Of a stretch of DNA of 64,000 bases, positions 9,426 to 18,207 are shown in pieces. Each line of letters opens with the position of its first letter. Within the stretch, counting starts at the first letter, position 1. Source of the stretch: Pseudomonadales bacterium (GTDB lineage Bacteria; Pseudomonadota; Gammaproteobacteria; Pseudomonadales; Porticoccaceae); the NCBI GenBank assembly GCA_024234435.1, contig JACKOF010000001.1, forward strand, positions 1,054,001 to 1,118,000, written 5' to 3'. Under the pieces are notes generated by a model. That model saw only the letters and a list, made by a program, of their open reading frames with translations, was not told the origin of the DNA and made no database searches. A program made the translations under genes and the position numbers.

Positions 9426-9564
9426 TTTACTACCCAGCAAGAGGGGGCATCGAAATTCGTGAAATTTGATGAAATTTCCTTATAATGTCAGGCCGTCCCA
9501 ACCCCATTTGTATTTTACGTTTTACTGTAGTTTTACCTAAATTATCTAGATTCGGAGATTTATT

Positions 9565-10545
9565 GTGAAAGCACCTGTTCGTGTAGCCGTTACTGGCGCT
9601 GCTGGTCAAATCAGCTATTCCCTGTTGTTTCGTATTGCCGCTGGGCAAATGCTGGGCGAAGATCAGCCTGTTATTCTGCAAATGCTGGAAATTACACCGG
9701 CGCTGGAAGCGCTTAATGGTGTTGCCATGGAGCTGGATGATTGTGCTTTCCCTTTGCTGGCCGGTATGGTTTGCACGGATGACCCAAATGTTGCATTCAA
9801 AGATGCTGACTACGCCTTACTGGTAGGTGCGCGCCCTCGCGGGCCTGGTATGGAGCGTAAAGATCTGCTTGAAGCTAACGCCGCTATTTTCTCAGTGCAA
9901 GGTAAAGCCATTAACGACAACGCTTCCAAAGACATTAAGGTGCTTGTTGTTGGTAACCCTGCAAATACCAACGCACTGATTGCTCAACGCAATGCTCCAG
10001 ACATTAACCCTCGTCAATTTACCGCCATGATGCGCCTTGATCACAATCGCGCCAAGAGCCAGATTGCTCAAAAAACCGGTAAGACCGTGAATGATGTCAC
10101 CAACATGCTGGTTTGGGGTAATCACTCAGCAACTCAGTTCCCGGATCTACATCACGCAAAAGTAGATGGACAGACAGCTATCGACCTGGTTGATCAAGGC
10201 TGGTACGAAGACGATTTCATACCCACCGTTCAGCAACGCGGCGCGGCGATCATTAAAGCCCGTGGTGCTTCTTCCGCGGCTTCAGCGGCCAATGCAGCTA
10301 TCGATCACATGAAAAGCTGGGCACTGGGTACGGAAGCAGGCGACTGGGTAAGCATGGGCGTCTATAGCGATGGCAGCTATGGCATCACCGAAGGTCTGAT
10401 TTACTCTTTCCCCTGTGTTTGCAAAAACGGTGACTGGGAAATTGTTCAGGGGCTGGAAATCAACGACTTCTCCCGTGGAAAAATGTCTGCGACTGAGCAG
10501 GAGCTGTGCGAAGAGCGCGATGCTGTTCAGCATTTGCTGCCGTAA
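9565..10545 (+). CDS. mdh: Malate dehydrogenase (type 2)
   Basis: A 326-residue NAD-dependent enzyme that oxidises malate to oxaloacetate in the TCA cycle. The N-terminal VTGAAGQISYSLL is the nucleotide-binding glycine motif, ARPRGPGMERKDLL holds substrate-binding arginines, and VWGNHSATQFPD holds the catalytic His. The start is GTG with GGAGA 8-12 bases before it. It is monocistronic, closed by a clear terminator, and shares the window with icd, aceA and glcB. Confidence 0.96.
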   Translation: MKAPVRVAVTGAAGQISYSLLFRIAAGQMLGEDQPVILQMLEITPALEALNGVAMELDDCAFPLLAGMVCTDDPNVAFKDADYALLVGARPRGPGMERKDLLEANAAIFSVQGKAINDNASKDIKVLVVGNPANTNALIAQRNAPDINPRQFTAMMRLDHNRAKSQIAQKTGKTVNDVTNMLVWGNHSATQFPDLHHAKVDGQTAIDLVDQGWYEDDFIPTVQQRGAAIIKARGASSAASAANAAIDHMKSWALGTEAGDWVSMGVYSDGSYGITEGLIYSFPCVCKNGDWEIVQGLEINDFSRGKMSATEQELCEERDAVQHLLP

Positions 10546-10561
10546 GTTCAGCGACTTCCAT

Positions 10562-10589
10562 CAAAAAGGCACCTTGGGGTGCCTTTTTT
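10562..10589 (+). terminator. Rho-independent terminator after mdh
   Basis: AAAAAGGCACC pairs with GGTGCCTTTTTT around a three-base loop, 17 bases after the mdh stop. The A-run before the stem could also let it work on the opposite strand. Confidence 0.9.
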
Positions 10590-10724
10590 GTTTTTGGCGG
10601 GTTTGTTTTTGTATTACCATTTGGTCAATTATACTTCGGTGGTTAATGTCTGGTCGCCGCCAGAAATAACAATAACGCTGCGCACCGGTGAAAATATAAT
10701 CGCATCATTGAAACAGAGGGAAAC

Positions 10725-11876
10725 ATGACGCTACCACTAGAGCCACAGATACGGGAGTTGTTCGCCAGAGAGCAAGAATCCGCGGCCCCTGCTTTGTCGC
10801 TGGATGATATTCCGGCCAACTATGAATGTATTACTGATCAGTGGCTTACGGCGGTGATGTGTCGGGATGTACCCGGTGCACAGGTTGTGGCTCATAAGCT
10901 GGATGCCCCTGATGAAGGTACCAATAATCGTCGCCGTGTATTTTTAAGTTATAACGCGGACGGTCAGTCTGCCGGGCTTCCTTCATCGGTGTTTTGCAAG
11001 GCAACCTGCGGTTTGCGTAACCGCCTGATGTTGGCGCATTCCGGCGCAATTCGCTGCGAGGTCGGGTTCTATCGGCATGTCAGAAGTGAACTCGATTTTG
11101 AAGTGCCTTTTGCCTTTCATGCCAATTACGATCCGGAGAGTTTCAACTCCATCATCGTACTGGAGGATCTGGATGGCGAGGGGCATTTCCTGGATTCCAA
11201 GCAAGATGGTTCTCCCGAGCTTATGCGAGAGCAACTGTCTTTATTAGCTCGGTTGCACGGTAAGTGGGCAGCAGCCCCCGAGCTGGACACACATTTTGCG
11301 GCGCTGCCCACGTGGGAAGAGCGATTTCGTGGTTTGATGATCGTCAATTTGGAGCAAGCCTGTAGCGCCGGACTTGAACGCGCGCGGGAAGTGATTCCTG
11401 ATCGGCTTTGGCAGCGGCGGGAGGATATCTGGCCTGCGACACTCGCTTCTCTGGATACTCAGGCAAAACTGCCTCGCGGGTTAGGCCATGGCGATGTGCA
11501 TTTACACAATTGGTACCGGCTTAATAACGGCACATTGGGGCTGGGTGACTGGGGCGTTGTTCACCGCGGGCATTGGGGTCGTGATCTGGGCTATTGCCTT
11601 GCCGCGGGCTTAACGATTGAGCAGCGGCGCAGCCACGAAAATACACTGTTTCAGCACTACATCAGTGAATTTACAGCGGCAGGTGGTTATGAAATCTCTC
11701 TGGATGAAGTTCAACAGGCTTGCAGGCAAGCGATTATGACAGCGCTGGCTTTTTGGACCATGACCGTAGCGCCAGTTGCTGAAATGCCCGATATGCAACC
11801 TGAAGATACCGCCATGACTTTTACTGGTCGCCTGGCTGCTGCGGTTGATGACTGGGATTCGCTTGATGCTTTTTAA
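10725..11876 (+). CDS. Aminoglycoside-phosphotransferase-like kinase
   Basis: A 383-residue protein with the APH/choline-kinase fold. VLEDLDGEGHF lies in the hinge between lobes, LGHGDVHLHNW (about residues 254-264) is the catalytic HxDxxxxN loop, and GLGDWGVVHRGH carries the metal-binding Asp. It resembles the ecdysteroid-kinase-like/DUF1679 branch, whose bacterial members have no agreed substrate. It stands alone between the mdh terminator and a degenerate region. Antibiotic resistance should not be assumed. Confidence 0.75.
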   Translation: MTLPLEPQIRELFAREQESAAPALSLDDIPANYECITDQWLTAVMCRDVPGAQVVAHKLDAPDEGTNNRRRVFLSYNADGQSAGLPSSVFCKATCGLRNRLMLAHSGAIRCEVGFYRHVRSELDFEVPFAFHANYDPESFNSIIVLEDLDGEGHFLDSKQDGSPELMREQLSLLARLHGKWAAAPELDTHFAALPTWEERFRGLMIVNLEQACSAGLERAREVIPDRLWQRREDIWPATLASLDTQAKLPRGLGHGDVHLHNWYRLNNGTLGLGDWGVVHRGHWGRDLGYCLAAGLTIEQRRSHENTLFQHYISEFTAAGGYEISLDEVQQACRQAIMTALAFWTMTVAPVAEMPDMQPEDTAMTFTGRLAAAVDDWDSLDAF

Positions 11877-12683
11877 GTTTCATTTTTATGTGACTGTGCT
11901 CGCAACTAATGAAGATTGATGGGGATGCCTGTAGCTACTGTTATTCAGGTGACCTCTGCCAGTTGTCCGGGGCCAGAGCATGTCTTAATACTAACTAACC
12001 ATATGCCACTCAGTTTCCCTGTTTTCATGAGTTGTGAAATTCGTATTGCTAGTCTCTGAATAAACCTTGTACCACAACACGGCGAGTACCACATTGCCAA
12101 CAACATATATCCAGATGCATGCCGGTCACCAAAGGCGTACATAAAAAAATCATTAGTTAGTATGGATATACTGGGTTTGAACTTTGTTCGGTATTCGAAA
12201 TTTTTCGATATGATAAATGCAAAACCACATACCAGAGCGAGTGCAAAAAGAGCGACCGAGCTCGCTTTGAAGTACCAATCGCCAGTACGGGATACAGAGA
12301 GCTGCTCAAAAGAACCAAGGTATTGATGCCACCAGAGTTTAGGCTGAGTAACTGTCGGGATTTTTCAAAAAGCTGGGGATTAGTTTGCCTGTCAGCATAT
12401 AAATGCGCCGAACATAATAAAGAACACGATTGTATCGGCAAAGGCAAATGCCTTGTTTGAGATCTGCCAGTAGGGAGTCTGTGGCGATAAACGTTCAGGC
12501 TAGCCAGGGGCCATTTAATCTGCAAACACAGGGCGTTTTATGTCTTTCATTGGATATCGCCATAAAAAAGGCACTGTAAAATTAAAATGTCTGATTTAGT
12601 GGTCGTTCCTCAGTATCCACCCTGTTCAGGCAAGCATGGGTTCAGTAGACTGTGCTTTTTTGAACAGACTGGAGAGAAGTATT
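11877..12683. other. 807-bp gap holding a decayed gene
   Basis: No intact gene was found. About 11,990-12,520 holds the frameshifted oxidase-subunit remnant described separately. The last 150 bases before bcp are AT-rich and presumably hold its promoter. Confidence 0.6.
12000..12514 (-). pseudogene. Cytochrome c oxidase subunit III / NorE-like pseudogene
   Basis: No single frame is open, but the minus strand read across three frames gives a collinear haem-copper oxidase subunit III. In order: TPYWQISNKAFAFADTIVFF then IMFGAFI; shift; YADRQTNPQLFEKSRQLL and GGINTLVLLSSSLY; shift; LVCGFAFIISKNFEYRTKFK and SISILTNDFFMY; shift; LVTGMHL; shift; VVGNVVLAVLWYKVYSE and WHMV. NTLVLLSSS, FEYRTKF and LTNDFFMY are family hallmarks. 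At least four frameshifts plus stops show it is dead. NorE-type proteins accompany nitric-oxide reductase or cytochrome oxidases. No catalytic-subunit gene is nearby. Confidence 0.8.
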
Positions 12684-13160
12684 ATGGCGTTTCCTGAAGT
12701 CGGGCAGACAGCACCTGATTTTTCATTACAAAACCAGCGCGGAGAGACCATTACTTTGTCAGACTTTCGTGGCAAGAAAAATGTTGTAGTCTATTTTTAC
12801 CCCAAGGCTATGACGCCAGGTTGCACTGTCCAGGCCTGTGGTATTCGCGACACAAAGGAGGCGTTGGAGGCGCTGGATACTGTTGTGCTTGGCATCAGCC
12901 CTGACCCTTACCCGCGCCTGGCACGCTTTGAAGAAAAGCAGCAGCTCAACTTCGATTTACTCTCTGATGAAAGCCATGGAGTGATCGATAGCTATGGTTG
13001 TTGGGGCTTGAAGAAATTTATGGGGAGGGAGTTTATGGGGGTGCTACGAACCACTTTTATCGTGGACAAGAATGGCAAATTGGCGCTCGTTATGAACAAG
13101 GTGAAAACCAAAAGCCACCACGATGATGTACAGGCATGGATTAAGGACAATCTCGCCTGA
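12684..13160 (+). CDS. bcp: Thioredoxin-dependent peroxiredoxin (Bcp/PrxQ type)
   Basis: A 158-residue atypical peroxiredoxin that reduces peroxides. The peroxidatic Cys47 and probable resolving Cys52 are in TPGCTVQACGIRD, with GISPDPYPRLARF and a C-terminal VKTKSHHDDV. The start at 12684 follows GGAGAG at 7-12 bases; an upstream ATG at 12636 would add 16 unlikely residues. Confidence 0.93.
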   Translation: MAFPEVGQTAPDFSLQNQRGETITLSDFRGKKNVVVYFYPKAMTPGCTVQACGIRDTKEALEALDTVVLGISPDPYPRLARFEEKQQLNFDLLSDESHGVIDSYGCWGLKKFMGREFMGVLRTTFIVDKNGKLALVMNKVKTKSHHDDVQAWIKDNLA

Positions 13161-13279
13161 CCGCCGCTGAATTAGTGTTTCCCGGCAAGCTTTTCTTGAG
13201 AAAAGAGGGCGAAACCGCTAAAGTCGCGGGCTGATTTTGGCACCTATACATTAAATTACAGTTAACCCTTGAGGTACTT

Positions 13280-13627
13280 ATGTCTTTCGATATTTCATCC
13301 ATCGACCCGTCAATGATTGTTTCTGCAACTGCAGCACCGGCTCCGGAAGCCAATCCATTAATTACTCTGGCCATGTTTGGCGGCCTGTTTGTGTTTATGT
13401 ACTTGCTGATTATCCGCCCACAGCGCAAACGCCAGAAAGAGCATCAGTCGCTGGTTAGCGGATTGAGCAAAGGTGATGAAATTGTCATGACCAGTGGTTT
13501 GCTGGGTAAAATTACCAAGGTTGAGGAAGACTACATTACGGTTCAAGCTGCCAACAACGTTGAGCTAAAGTATCAGCGCAGCTCCGTGCACGCAGTTCTG
13601 CCAAAAGGTACAATCAAGTCGATTTAA
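13280..13627 (+). CDS. yajC: Sec translocon accessory subunit YajC
   Basis: A 115-residue membrane protein with one helix (about residues 28-46, ending in LLIIRPQRKRQKEH) and a cytosolic domain (SGLSKGDEIVMTSGLLGKI). YajC binds the SecDF complex. The gene usually lies between tgt and secD-secF, but here it is alone with its own terminator and neither neighbour is present. Sequence match to the family is strong. Confidence 0.93.
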   Translation: MSFDISSIDPSMIVSATAAPAPEANPLITLAMFGGLFVFMYLLIIRPQRKRQKEHQSLVSGLSKGDEIVMTSGLLGKITKVEEDYITVQAANNVELKYQRSSVHAVLPKGTIKSI

Positions 13628-13656
13628 TCAGCAGCAGTTTGAAATTATTTAAAATT

Positions 13657-13678
13657 GGCCGCTGTTGCGGCCTTTTTT
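13657..13678 (+). terminator. Rho-independent terminator after yajC
   Basis: GGCCGC and GCGGCC form a 6-bp stem with a TGTT loop, followed by six T. It starts 29 bases after the yajC stop and confirms that yajC is not continued into secDF. Confidence 0.9.
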
Positions 13679-13737
13679 ATGTGCATGATGGCGCTGATTA
13701 AATTGTTAAAAACCGCTGTTTCTGACAAGGGTGAATA

Positions 13738-15078
13738 ATGTTTGAAGAAATCATAACTGCTATTAACAGCTTTGTCTGGGGACCGGTGATGCTGGTGATG
13801 ATTCTCGGCACCGGGTTTTACCTCACTATAGGGCTTGCTGCCATGCCGATTCGGAAAATCGGTTATGGTTTTAAACAATTACTTCATGGCAGGCAGGGGT
13901 CAGGTGATGGTGATATAACCCCTTTTAACGCCTTGATGACTTCGTTATCGGCTACCGTAGGCACCGGCAATATTGTTGGCGTAGCCACAGCTGTAGGCAT
14001 TGGTGGCCCAGGTGCATTATTCTGGATGTGGTGTACGGCATTGCTGGGGATGGCAACAAAGTACAGCGAAGCCGTACTGGCAGTTGAATACCGTGAAACG
14101 GATGAGCGCGGAAATAAAGTAGGCGGCCCCATGTATTACATTCGCAATGGCCTTGGCAAAAACTGGGCGTGGTTGGGCATTTTGTTTGCAATATTCGGGA
14201 TGCTGGCCGGTTTCGGCATTGGCAACACTGTTCAGGCAAATTCAGTCGCTGATGCTTTGGGCAGTGCATTTGATATCCCCGAAGTCATTACCGGCACTAT
14301 TATGGCGGTTCTCGTTGGCTTGGTTCTGTTAGGCGGAATCAAGAGAATCGGCAGCGTAGCAGGAAAACTGGTGCCTTTTATGGCTGCCCTGTACATTTTG
14401 CTCACACTCATTATTCTGCTTCTCAATGCTGTTTCTATTCCCTCAGCGCTGGCTTTGATTCTGAAAAGTGCTTTTAGCCCTGTTGCTGCTGGTGGCGGCT
14501 TCGCCGGAGCAACCATTATGCTGGCTGTTCGTATGGGAGTGGCTCGCGGTATATTTTCCAATGAAGCAGGGCTGGGCAGCGCACCTATTGCTCATGCGGC
14601 AGCAGAAACCAATAATCCGGTACGGCAGGGAACCATTGCCATGCTCGGTACCTTTATCGACACCTTGATAATCTGCACCCTGACAGGTTTGGTACTCATT
14701 ATCAGTGGAGCCTGGAGCAGTGGCGAGCAGGGCGCAGCGCTGACTTCGCTGGCGTTTAATAGCACCTTGCCCTACGGTGATAAGCTGGTATCCATTTGCC
14801 TCAGCCTGTTTGCTTTTACCACCATTCTTGGGTGGAGTTATTACGGTGAGCGCTGCACCGAATTTCTGTTCGGGGTCCGCGCAATTATACCATTCAGAGT
14901 TCTCTGGGTCGGGGCAGTATTTGTGGGCGCCGGACAGAAGCTGGATCTTATCTGGGGTGTTGCTGATACGCTGAATGGCATGATGGCCATTCCTAACCTG
15001 TTGGGGCTGCTGTTGCTAAGTCCTGTTGTTTTCAGGTTGTCCAAAGCCTATTTTAATCATCCGTCCAATGAGCGCTAA
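13738..15078 (+). CDS. Sodium:alanine/glycine symporter (AGCS family)
   Basis: A 446-residue inner-membrane transporter with about ten or eleven hydrophobic segments. The family motif TVGTGNIVGVATAVGIGGPG, then ALFWMW, is near residues 70-95, and GVARGIFSNEAGLGSAP is the second conserved block. AGCS proteins import alanine or glycine with Na+. Substrate preference cannot be fixed from sequence. The methyltransferase gene begins about 10 bases after its stop, so they may be cotranscribed. Confidence 0.9.
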   Translation: MFEEIITAINSFVWGPVMLVMILGTGFYLTIGLAAMPIRKIGYGFKQLLHGRQGSGDGDITPFNALMTSLSATVGTGNIVGVATAVGIGGPGALFWMWCTALLGMATKYSEAVLAVEYRETDERGNKVGGPMYYIRNGLGKNWAWLGILFAIFGMLAGFGIGNTVQANSVADALGSAFDIPEVITGTIMAVLVGLVLLGGIKRIGSVAGKLVPFMAALYILLTLIILLLNAVSIPSALALILKSAFSPVAAGGGFAGATIMLAVRMGVARGIFSNEAGLGSAPIAHAAAETNNPVRQGTIAMLGTFIDTLIICTLTGLVLIISGAWSSGEQGAALTSLAFNSTLPYGDKLVSICLSLFAFTTILGWSYYGERCTEFLFGVRAIIPFRVLWVGAVFVGAGQKLDLIWGVADTLNGMMAIPNLLGLLLLSPVVFRLSKAYFNHPSNER

Positions 15079-15087
15079 TATAAATTT

Positions 15088-15882
15088 TTGAACAATCGAA
15101 GAGTAATCTACCACGGAATTTACGTGCACAAATCATATAAAGATATCTTTAATCAACGCGCTAATCTGTACCACACAGCAATGGGGCTTGCGCCACTGGC
15201 CAGAAGTCTTGAGTTCGAATTGGCGGTGAAATATCTGGCTCTTAGTGGCCGTGAGAAGTTGCTGGATATGCCTGCCGGAGGTGGCTACCTAAAAAACTAT
15301 CTCGGCAGTGCGGTTAGCTCCGTTGTGTTCATGGAGACCAGCACTGCATTCGCAGAATACTGCCCTAAAAAAGAGGAGAGTTGTGTGATCGGAGACTTCG
15401 CAGTACTGCCGTTGGCGACAGCCTCCATGGATCGAATTTTATCTTTGGCGGCACTGCATCATGTGAATGAAAGAGAACATTTCTTTCGAGAAAGTCTGCG
15501 AGTGCTATCCCCGAATGGCCGTCTTGTCATTGCCGATGTTGAAGAGGGTTCAGATACTGCAAACTTCCTGAATGTATTTGTCGACCAGTACAATAGCATG
15601 GGGCACGAGGGGCTATTTTTGACCTCTCAAGACGAACAGGTTTTAGAGCGAGAGGGATTCAATATTATCAACAGCGTACCGGAAGAATTTCACTGGCATT
15701 TCGAGAGCAAGCAGCAGATGCTGGATTTTAGTCGTGGGTTGTTTGGTCTCGATTTAGCGGATGATGATACCTTGTACAGTGGTATCAATCAGTATTTGGC
15801 GCCCACTTTTGGTGAGGATGGCGGGTCTTGCCGCTGGCAGCTTAGATATATTGTTGCTGAACCGGCGAAATCGGAGCGCTGA
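15088..15882 (+). CDS. Class I SAM-dependent methyltransferase
   Basis: A 264-residue protein with a Rossmann methyltransferase core: LLDMPAGGGYLKNYL (SAM motif I), VVFMETS (acidic turn), VIGDFAVLPLATASMDRILS (motif II-IV region) and LRVLSPNGRLVIADVEEG. The start is uncertain: TTG at 15088, or GTG at 15124 with GGAA eight bases upstream. Its stop overlaps the next start by one base (TGATG), so it is translationally coupled to the ATP-grasp gene. The methyl acceptor is unknown. Confidence 0.8.
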   Translation: MNNRRVIYHGIYVHKSYKDIFNQRANLYHTAMGLAPLARSLEFELAVKYLALSGREKLLDMPAGGGYLKNYLGSAVSSVVFMETSTAFAEYCPKKEESCVIGDFAVLPLATASMDRILSLAALHHVNEREHFFRESLRVLSPNGRLVIADVEEGSDTANFLNVFVDQYNSMGHEGLFLTSQDEQVLEREGFNIINSVPEEFHWHFESKQQMLDFSRGLFGLDLADDDTLYSGINQYLAPTFGEDGGSCRWQLRYIVAEPAKSER

Positions 15883-16958
15883 TGTCAGGAAAAACTTCAG
15901 ACCGTAGGAGAGGGCTGTCAAAACTGGCATTTGTCTGGCAGGCATCCTGTCGCGTGAAAAATGAGCATAACGTTTCCCGATTGAAACAGTTTTCCAACCT
16001 GGTGATTATTTATATTTGCAGGCAATTGGGGCCAACACTTTATTACGAAGTAGGGTTTTGGCGTCCGGAGTGGACGCTTTCCCGACAATTTGGTTTTATG
16101 AACCACTCTCGCTATAAAAAGCGGGTTGCCCAATTAAATCCTGTGCAGTACCAAAAGTTATCCCAGCATAAGCTGGCAGAAAAAGCGATTTTGCAGCTGC
16201 TTGCCATTCCCACACCTGAATACCTCGGCTTTTTTCATTCAGAGAAAGGGGCATGTGATATCGGTGAAAGTCTGATTGATGCAGATTCGTTACAACGGTT
16301 TTTAATGAATCTGGTTGGTGAAACAGTCTGTTTTAAACCGGTGGAGGGATATGGTGGTACTGGCTTTGTTGCGGCGCGAGTTGTTGCCGATAGTGAAGGA
16401 GTAGGGCTCCATCGGCTGGATTGTAGTGAACCTGAAAGTATTGAAAAATTTACGGATAACCATCTTAAGCATCCGGACGGCTTTGTTATCGAACGTTATC
16501 TGGAACAACACAAAGACATGTTGGAGATTAATGCCTCCAGTGTGAATACGCTCAGGATATGGGTCAGGCAAATTAAAGGGGACGTGGTTGTTTTGGGAGT
16601 TCTGCTGCGCATAGGCAGAGCTGGAGCAATGGTTGATAACTCCGGACAGGGGGGACTGATAGCAAACGTTGATCTGGAATCAGGCATGTTGGAACGATGC
16701 CGAACAACCGATGTATTTCCTGTCTATTACAATGAGCACCCGGATAGCGGTGCCCCCATCAAAGGCCGAAAATTGCCGCATTGGTCGGCTTGCCTGGCAC
16801 TCGCAAAACGCGCATTACTGAATTTCCCCATGGCCGGCTTTGCTGGGCTGGATATGGCAATTGGAAAAGATGGCCCGCAGATTATTGAGCTGAACCTATG
16901 GCCGGACAGAGTCAGTGCTCGCGTGTTTGGTAAGTCCCACAAGGAAATGCTGGGTTGA
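15882..16958 (+). CDS. ATP-grasp protein, sugar-transfer-associated type
   Basis: A 358-residue protein resembling the sugar-transfer-associated ATP-grasp family. Seen are FKPVEGYGGTGF (ATP-binding lysine and glycine loop), FVIERYLEQH, SSVNTLRIWVRQ and the metal-binding end PQIIELNLWPD. A basic N-terminus and an IIYICRQLGP stretch precede the domain. Relatives sit near polysaccharide or peptide ligation genes; ATP-grasp enzymes join a carboxylate to an amine. Coupled to a methyltransferase, it may build or modify a small conjugate, which is inference only. Confidence 0.7.
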   Translation: MSGKTSDRRRGLSKLAFVWQASCRVKNEHNVSRLKQFSNLVIIYICRQLGPTLYYEVGFWRPEWTLSRQFGFMNHSRYKKRVAQLNPVQYQKLSQHKLAEKAILQLLAIPTPEYLGFFHSEKGACDIGESLIDADSLQRFLMNLVGETVCFKPVEGYGGTGFVAARVVADSEGVGLHRLDCSEPESIEKFTDNHLKHPDGFVIERYLEQHKDMLEINASSVNTLRIWVRQIKGDVVVLGVLLRIGRAGAMVDNSGQGGLIANVDLESGMLERCRTTDVFPVYYNEHPDSGAPIKGRKLPHWSACLALAKRALLNFPMAGFAGLDMAIGKDGPQIIELNLWPDRVSARVFGKSHKEMLG

Positions 16959-17010
16959 GCTGCTTCTGGCTATCTATCTGAATACGTACTCTGAATATCA
17001 GCTGCAGTTC

Positions 17011-18204
17011 TTAGTTAGAAATGTTTTTTTCCCATACGTGAATTCCGGTCGGTTTTAAACGAGCGATTTTACCGCTGTCTGTTGAAAAATAGATCAGTCC
17101 GTCCGGCCCTTGTGCGATTGCACGTATCCGTTCATTCATGTCGTCCAACAGTCGTTCCTCTGCTACAGGAATGCCTTCATCACTGAGAACAATACGATTC
17201 AGGTGTGTCAGTTTCAGCGCACCGGTAAAGAGGTTTCCTTTCCAGTCAGGGAAAGCGTCGCCCTGATAAACCATCAGGCCAGAAGGGGCGATTGAGGGAA
17301 TATAAACCTTACGGGGTTGCTCCATGCCCACTTTGGCTGTGCCTTCGCCAACCGCTATGGGCCCCCAGTACTCCTTGCCATAAGAAATGATGGGCCACCC
17401 ATAGTTGCGACCTTTTTCAATCAGGTTTAATTCGTCGCCTCCGCGGGGCCCGTGTTCAATGGCCCAGAGTCGTCCTGTTTTGACATCAAAAACCAGGCCT
17501 TGCGGATTGCGGTGGCCGTAACTCCAGATCTCGGCGCGATAGCCTTTCCGGTTCAGGAAGGGATTATCTTTAGGAATAGATCCGTCAAGGTTGAGGCGCA
17601 GAATAGATCCTGCGTGATTACTGGTATTCTGGGCATGAGGTCGCTCACCACGATCGCCTACCGAGAAGAAGATATGCCCCTGCTGATCAAAAGCGATACG
17701 GCTGCCAAAGTGACGCCCTGTATTGGTACCGGAATCCGTTACTATCAGGTCGTGCCAATGGCTCAGGCGGTTTCCCTCCCGTGTTGCAATGGCCAGCGTT
17801 GTGACACCTTGACCATTAACCATTTTGGTATAGGTGAAATATAGCTTTCGGGTATCCGGGTAGTCTGGAGAAACGGCTACATCCATTAACCCACCCTGGC
17901 CATCAGCGAGAACTGCCGGAACCCCTGTCAGGCTGATGATTGTTCCGGTGTCCGGATTCAGTATTTTTACTGTGCCAATACGTTCGGTAATCACAAGTTC
18001 GTGGCTGTTGACAAAAGCCATGCCCCAGGGAGCCAGGAATCCGGTCGCTATTGTTTCCACCCTGAACGTTCCTGGTATCGCTTTTTGTGTATTCGGGTTG
18101 GCGATAGCTTCATTTGAAGTGACTGACAACAAACCGGAGAACAGCAACAAAAGTGGCTTTTGCCATAATGAGAATATTGATGTTGTGCTTTTTCTGTTTA
18201 TCAT
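17011..18204 (-). CDS. PQQ-dependent soluble sugar dehydrogenase-like protein
   Basis: A 397-residue secreted beta-propeller of the glucose/sorbosone dehydrogenase family. A signal peptide (about residues 1-35, ending near ANP) is followed by FLAPWGMAF, GQGGLMDVAVSPDYPD, GRHFGSRIAFD, GDRGERPHAQNTSNHAGSIL, YGHRNPQGLVFD and EHGPRGGDELN, which are family landmarks. Members use PQQ to oxidise aldoses in the periplasm. It starts 3 bases after the fructosamine-kinase stop, so the two form an operon. Confidence 0.88.
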   Translation of the reverse strand: MINRKSTTSIFSLWQKPLLLLFSGLLSVTSNEAIANPNTQKAIPGTFRVETIATGFLAPWGMAFVNSHELVITERIGTVKILNPDTGTIISLTGVPAVLADGQGGLMDVAVSPDYPDTRKLYFTYTKMVNGQGVTTLAIATREGNRLSHWHDLIVTDSGTNTGRHFGSRIAFDQQGHIFFSVGDRGERPHAQNTSNHAGSILRLNLDGSIPKDNPFLNRKGYRAEIWSYGHRNPQGLVFDVKTGRLWAIEHGPRGGDELNLIEKGRNYGWPIISYGKEYWGPIAVGEGTAKVGMEQPRKVYIPSIAPSGLMVYQGDAFPDWKGNLFTGALKLTHLNRIVLSDEGIPVAEERLLDDMNERIRAIAQGPDGLIYFSTDSGKIARLKPTGIHVWEKNISN

Positions 18205-18207
18205 CGT

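Noticed and set aside
10725..11876. Antibiotic-resistance reading of the APH-like gene
   Set aside because: The fold is shared by many small-molecule kinases; sequence is closer to the DUF1679-like branch and the context is not a resistance island.
12157..12525. A 122-residue minus-strand ORF as a real hypothetical gene
   Set aside because: Only part of it carries family motifs; it is one frame of the broken oxidase-subunit-III gene.
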